Source of the DNA: Chloromonas sp. AAM2
Lineage: Eukaryota > Chlorophyta > Chlorophyceae > Chlamydomonadales > Chlamydomonadaceae
DNA: 23,656 nt
Direction: 5' to 3'
Assembly (NCBI GenBank): GCA_004335635.1
Contig: QAXH01006356.1
Location: 1-23,656 of the forward strand
Part shown: positions 18,251 to 23,656 of the stretch, in pieces
Layout of the letters: each line of letters starts with the position of its first letter
Position numbering within the stretch: position 1 is the stretch's first letter
Position numbers and translations under genes: made by a program
Notes under the pieces: generated by a model
Told to the model about the DNA's origin: nothing
What the model saw: only the letters and a program-made list of their open reading frames with translations
Databases searched by the model: none

Positions 18251-21200
18251 GTGATGTGTGCAGACTGCCCTGTGGGTGCAGTTGGGCAAGCAACTGTTGT
18301 AAGCAGGGCCCAACAGCGACACATGCACTCACATTCTGCACCTCAGCTGCACCAGGCAGACAAGCACTGGAGTGTTGGCCCACAGCCCACACCCTGTAGA
18401 CAGGGCGTGAGAAGGCCGAACAATATCGTTGAACATCATGGGTGTAGAAACCTTGCTCGCTCTTGCAGCCTTCCATCAAACCAGCATGCTCAGCTGCAGC
18501 AGTTTTCCATTGCCGCCCCACCACCAGCCGCTCCAACCAGCACCCCGTGGTGGGTCATGCTGCTCCAGGACGGCCCTGCAGCCGCTAATTCAAGCACACG
18601 CACGCAGTACCAACACAAAAAGCATCTCAGTATCACCAACCCCCCTCGATTGCTGCACTGCCATTCAGCAGTGTACAACCTTCTGACTGCACTATGCTGT
18701 TGCTGCCACAGGCTGCCATCCTTGGGAGTTGCACTGCTTGCGGCATGGTTGCTGGGCAAGACAACGCACAACACGGCTGGCAACGGCCAATCAGAGAAGG
18801 GCAAAGAGGCAACCTACAAAGGCTTAGCCCTGGCCCTGCGCAAACCTCGCAAGTCAGGGGTTGCGCTGCACCATACCCGGATAACGCAGCCACCTCCAGC
18901 GAGTGAACACGCACTGGGATTGCAGCCCGTTCCAGCAGGTCCTGACCAGCGGCGCCACCCCTTGGCAGGTTTGGAGAGCAGCAGAGCACAGGGAGCTGCA
19001 GGATTGCAAGCGCTGAACTCACAGCCACCTCAACAGGTGGACGAGCCCGTCCAAACAGAGGTCATTGGAGACAGCCGTGAACACATGACACCCCTGGCCC
19101 TTGACCTGACAAGCCTTGACACACAACAAGTACGACTCCAGCTTGCGTTAGCTTTGACGGCCTGCTAGACAAGTGATATCTCTCATCATGTAAAACATGA
19201 TAGGCGTGGCGTATGATCACCTGTCTTGGCCCTGCAGCACTGGCACCTGGTGGACGTGCTCTCTTATGCCACGCCCTTTGCACATGTCAGCGGAAGGCGC
19301 TGTAACGGACATCTGGGCTTGAGCCAGTAATGCTGTAGAAGGCCGGCACGGCCTCTCTGAACGTTCTGTGTCCAGCCTCCCACTCACTCACATGTCCTGG
19401 ACCGCCCCAAGTTGGCTGGCATGTCGACCTGCTCGCTGCAGGCAGAATCAGTAGCGCCGGAGCTGGGCAAGAGTTGGCAGGAGGAGCTGCAGGCGTACGC
19501 AACTCAGTCCGTGGTGCATGCGGAGGAGCAGGACCTGGGAAGGGTGGTGCTGGTGGCAAGAAGGGTGCCGGGCGACAGGGGACCCAAGGAACACCAAGGT
19601 CAGGAACGGAAGAGCAGGGGTCACGACCCGCACAGGAACACCAGGTGCTCCATTGGACCTCCATGCTCTGGGTATGGCAATGCTCTTGCCCTGGTCATGC
19701 AGACATGTTGAAGGGTCCAGCACGTGTGCAGGGAACCCTACAAGTGACACCGGCTCGTCTTGTTCCTCCATGTCCAGCAGCAGTCACTCCTGCTTTGCTC
19801 ACCCAGCTGCTGTGAATGTTGGTGCTCTTGCATGCTGCGATACCACGCGCCTCCTGGGGTACGTGATGTGCTGTGCTCATGCTCGGCGTGCAGTGTACTT
19901 TGAGCGGTTGATCCGGTCAGGCAAGGTTGTGTCAGCAGGCGGCCTGATGCTTGTGTACCGCTCAGCGGCGCTCCTGATACTGGAGGTGAGAAGCAGGGGT
20001 TTAGAGTTTGAGGGAGGGCCGCCCCAAGCAGTCGCAACAGGTCTTGTACTCATTTGGCTTTCAGTAGCCCAGTAGTAGTCGCCCCAGTAGCACATGGCCT
20101 GCGAATTTGGCTTGCAATTCAAATCCAACAGCACACAGAGCAAGGGACGGAGATGGGTTCGTGTGTGGGGTTCATTCTGCCATGGCGTCAAAGCAGGTCT
20201 GTGCAAGCGGTGTGGCTGTGAACTGCCGGCCTGACAAACACCAACTAGTACGGGCCTTGGTTGTGTCCCTGCAGGGCGGCAACTACCAGCTAATGGCGTG
20301 TCTGCGGCGGTTGAGCCGCGATGACATGGAGCTGCATGGCCTGGACCAACCCAGAGTGAGACCAGATGGAGGGACTGGTACGGGAAAAGGCATGAGTGAG
20401 AGGCAAGGGATGGGGGGCGGTGATCTCATCAAGCAGGTGTGCATGCTGTAGGTGTGCATCATGCTCATGGCAGTGTACATCAGCAACTTGGGGAGCCATG
20501 TACCGATGGCCTCGAGTCTGTACTTGCTGCTGATTGACCTGTACAGTTTGGGTGGTGAGGCATCAGATTCTGCTGCTTACTGAGGGCCCATTCAGGCGTG
20601 TGATTGAGCATGCAGGCCGATGCAGCTGTGACTGCTGAGGTGTTCTTACATCTTGACTCATGGCCAACTCTTGACGGCATGGCGCTTAAGGTGGAGACAA
20701 ACTGTGGAACACGGCCTTCCATTGAGGGTGCGCACTGCCGTGCCTCACTCCATTGCCACATTGGTTGCGTGGCCCCTGCTGTGACTGGGCGCCTTGCTCT
20801 GTTGCCTTCGGCTGTTTCAGGTCGTTTCCTTTGTGCTGGATGCGCAAACCCGCCTGTTTCCCTCCTGGTCATACGCTGAAGTCAAGGCCAGGGACTTGGG
20901 CACACCAAGCATGATCTCAGAGGCACAGTGAGTGGCAAGTAGTGAAGGAGTGTGACGCACACGTTGCGTGACTTGGTCACAGACAACGGAGAATGGACGT
21001 TGATGTTTGTGTGCAACGCCCACAGGTCTCAGCTGGCATCTGTATGTCCCTTGTGGGGACGTTGAAACCTAAGGCAGGTTGACCCTCAAGTCGTGTGATG
21101 TTGCATCCGTAACCATAACTATTCAGACAGCACTGGTTGACCCCTCAGTTGATGTGGCACCCATAACTGCTGCACCCACGCGGCTGTGACTCGCTAAACT

Positions 21201-23207
21201 CTAACTCTTTAATTGTGCCTGGGTGTGTCTAATCCATTGCCTCTGCTTGTCAGGTGGGCCTCGGAGGTGCGTGACTTGGACGTGTTCATCCGCGGGGCGG
21301 GGGCGCGCCTGTCGGGGCTCAACGAGGTGAGCGGGCGAGTGGGGGGGGCGGGAGCATGGTACTGCATACTAGGCCACAGTTGGTGAAACAAGGGGGCTCG
21401 GATGCAGGGATGTGAACAGGGCTACCCCAGGGCGGCTCGACCAAGGGTCCGATTGGCAGGTGGACAAGTGGAGCCTGGCTGAGGGCAGTGCTTGGCATGC
21501 GAGGAAACGGGTCGCATACTGTTGCCGTTGAACATACAGTGGCTCATTGAGGCAAGTACAACACCTGTGTGGTTCAGGCCAGCCGCGGTCAGGCACTGCG
21601 CGACCCTAGCATGTTCCTGGGCGAGCTCACGCCCACCGCCCGACAGGTCCTGGCACTGGCCGCATCAGAGGTAAGCGGCTGAGCGTTGATTGATTGATTG
21701 ATTGACTGATTGATTGATTGCCTGTCTGCTTCCCCATCTTTTGGCTGGTTTGTGTGTTTGTTGGTTTGTTACTTCCATCCCAACTGGTCCGCAAACCCTG
21801 GTGGTGCCAGCTGTCAGCTCTGCTTGCCGCAACCCTCTGACTGGTCAACCTTTTGACTGGTCAGCATGTTTGTATCCTTGCTGATTTGATTTGACTGGTC
21901 GACAAACCCTGGTGCTGCACATTCCTATGCGGCAACACTTGTGTCCGCTGTCGGCACCTCTGTTTTCCTCACCTCAGATGATGAATGTGCAGCCGTTTGA
22001 TGTGATACTGCTTTGGCCTTGCGATATGTTTGTGACTGGCTGGCAAACCAAGGCGATGCAGAGCTGTTTCAGTGCATGCCCACAACAGTACCATGGGTGT
22101 GTGCACATGCCTGCAGCTGGGGCCTGAAATTCCGAGCTTCCTGGACGCCTTTGATGTGGTGGGTGGTGCATCTGCTTGGTGTCCCGTTGCAAATGTGTAC
22201 GCCTCGCACCCTTGTTCAGGCCACTCAGAGTGTAGTAGGCGCATGACAGGCCCATCAATGGCTCGTCACCAGATCACGCAATCAGTCTTGCTGCCAGCCA
22301 ATCCTGCTGACTGAGAAATGGTTCGCTTTCACTTGCTTGTGCACCTGTCACGTTTGTTGTTCCTTGCTGTTTCCATGCTCGTGTGTGTCAGGATTGGCCG
22401 CGTTACCGTCAGGCCCGGCGGGAGCTGCACGAGGCGGAGGCACCCGCCGACCTGCTGGCAGTGCTGCCCAGCTGGAGACTCATGCACGCGTGAGTGAGGC
22501 GGCATGGGGAAGGGGTACACTGCCTGCTGCTCGTGCAGACTGTTGCTGCAGGGAGGAAGGGGTACATGGCGTGCTACGCGCAGACTGTTGTTTTTCAAAG
22601 CTGGTTGCATGCGGACTGGATTGTCTGTGGCTGCCAGCAGCAGGGGGCTGACGCATTTGCAAAGTTGATAGGAAAGAGGCCTTTGCTTGCGTGCAACATG
22701 ATGAAGTCAAACATGCGTGCAAACTTTCTACATCCTTAGGGCTGTGGCATGTGATGGGAGTGCAAAAGAGTCCTGTGTACAGGGGCCTATGAAGTACCCC
22801 CGCCGTGTGCCTGTTGCCTACTGTGTGGCAAACGGCTTCATGCCGAGCTCTATGTGTAGCTCAGCTCAAGCGACCTGAATGTGTTGTCAATCATGTGGCA
22901 ACTCTGTCAGTGCTCTGGGTCAAAGGCAGTTGGCAAATGCCTGTCGGCACATGTCTTACAGGGCCTCTAGTGCAAGCAGGACTGTTGAGCACCGGTGCCA
23001 CTTATGCCACTCGTGTCTTGCGACATGATGCGCAGGGTGTACGCGGAAGTGTATGACCACGAGCTGGAGCGCAGCACAGCCACGCCAGAGGCAGCGGTGG
23101 CTGATGCCGCGGCACCGCCCAGCCCGCTGGCGCACCTCTACCCCAAGCCCAAGGGCAAACAAGCCGAACCAAGAGGAGTTGGCACCACAACCACCGCTTC
23201 ACAATGA
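18251..23207 (+). CDS. Unrecognised helical protein with N-terminal membrane segment (at least 14 exons)
   Basis: Phase-consistent exons are (18251 or 18469)-18549, 18712-19129, 19238-19285, 19442-19598, 19894-19985, 20275-20355, 20452-20554, 20626-20690, 20821-20927, 21254-21326, 21578-21670, 22117-22158, 22392-22489 and 23036-23207. From 18712 onward they encode about 516 residues. The second exon starts with a hydrophobic stretch (LPSLGVALLAAWLLGK), then a long Pro/Gln-rich linker. The rest is mostly helical, including HWHLVDVLSYATPFAH, SAGGLMLVYRSAALLILE, SSLYLLLIDLYSL, and a basic end (LYPKPKGKQAEPR). The order of anchor, linker and folded helical domain suggests an organelle- or endomembrane-anchored protein facing the cytosol. 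I do not recognise the family. The 5' end is uncertain: the frame before 18469 looks low in coding character and may be 5' UTR or contain an intron. The acceptor at 20451 is TAG rather than the usual CAG. Two donors (20552 or 20555) differ by one codon. Confidence 0.7.
21687..21720. repeat. (TGAT)n microsatellite in an intron
   Basis: Eight and a half tetranucleotide units of TGAT, with one TGAC variant at 21703-21706, lie just inside the 446-nt intron 21671-22116 of the unknown gene. Confidence 0.95.
21783..21918. repeat. Direct repeats in the same intron
   Basis: The 25-mers at 21783-21807 and 21894-21918 match at 22 positions (ACTGGTC..CAAACCCTGGTG.TGC). Further GACTGGTC copies lie between them near 21838-21862. 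This suggests local tandem duplication within the intron. Confidence 0.8.
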
Positions 23208-23656
23208 TGTGCAGTCTCTTGCAATGCCAGGTGTTTCTCACGGCCACCCATCCGTCTGTTACTTACAAGGAGGAAGGTCTATTACTTACAAGGAGGGAGT
23301 GCACACCATGAAGCACGTCCAACGCAAACATCAACTGTCTACGCAAATTGCACACATTTCTCCCAGTAAAGGGGAATCTGACCGTGTCAGCAAGGGGAGG
23401 TGAGGCCCTTGTGGCCATCACCCCACAGAACGCCTTCCGAAAGCATCCCCGTTAGCCATATAAATGGACTGGATTGAATGATTGTCAGGGTCAAGGTCAG
23501 CGCAAGTGAAGTGAAATGGCAACCCTCACAATGTCAACTGTTGATAGCGAATTCCAGTCATTTAAGCGGCATTTTTTGCCATATGACGTTACTTCATGGC
23601 CCATTTAAGGACATGCCACACTGAAGCGATCACCCGAAGTGGAATTGGCATATCAA
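23208..23656. other. 3' flank of the unknown gene, no further gene seen
   Basis: No coding exon is supported here, and no plus-strand TGTAA occurs before the window ends, so the transcript may end outside. The two TTACA motifs at 23262-23290 are minus-strand TGTAA signals and could serve a convergent gene beyond the right edge. Confidence 0.4.
23259..23296. repeat. Tandem duplication of TTACTTACAAGGAGG
   Basis: The 15-mer occurs at 23259-23273 and 23282-23296, 52 nt after the stop codon of the unknown gene. Each copy contains TTACA (TGTAA on the minus strand). Confidence 0.9.

Noticed and set aside
19287..19664. Pro-rich minus-strand open frame over exon 4 of the unknown gene
   Set aside because: It is the complement of a GC-rich plus-strand exon that chains in phase with its neighbours.

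Overview
The window looks like nuclear DNA from a green alga, most likely a trebouxiophyte (Coccomyxa-like). The grounds are sequence style: moderate GC, genes cut into many short exons by introns of about 70-550 nt with GT...CAG borders, long 3' untranslated regions, and the chlorophyte poly(A) signal TGTAA after stop codons on both strands. The organism is an inference. I built the gene models by hand by matching donor, acceptor and reading phase; each chain keeps frame across every junction, but none has transcript support. There are no bacterial-style operons, no CRISPR array and no credible tRNA or rRNA.

Layout, left to right. (1) 3-1025, plus strand: the last two exons of a deubiquitinase-like protein with a C-terminal ubiquitin-like domain (USP48/UBP26 type), with a 12-bp minisatellite in the intron. 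(2) About 1600-4190: a 2.6-kb convergent spacer with no gene I can support. (3) 4191-4781, minus: a compact two-exon plant-type bZIP factor. (4) 5294-7853, plus: a six-exon YjbQ/UPF0047 protein, divergent from the bZIP gene, followed by a striking ~181-bp, nearly loop-free inverted repeat (7959-8139) in its presumed 3' UTR. (5) 9257-11916, plus: a six-exon R2R3-MYB factor with a Gln/Ala-rich C-terminal domain and Tyr in place of the third Trp of both repeats. (6) 13850-18103, minus: a nine-exon gene for an 852-residue protein with hydrophobic segments, a CxxCG...GDHMPP...YPQCxxCC module resembling an HNH/treble-clef fold, and a long His/Gln-rich tail. (7) 18251-23207, plus: a gene of at least 14 exons, head-to-head with the previous one, encoding an unrecognised helical protein with one likely N-terminal membrane segment. 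The last ~450 bp hold no gene.

The genes do not form an obvious pathway. The two close divergent pairs (bZIP/YjbQ and HNH-like/unknown) may each share a promoter region. The items most worth attention are the HNH-like membrane protein, the hairpin behind the YjbQ gene, and the MYB gene with a stop-free, in-frame 219-nt intron.
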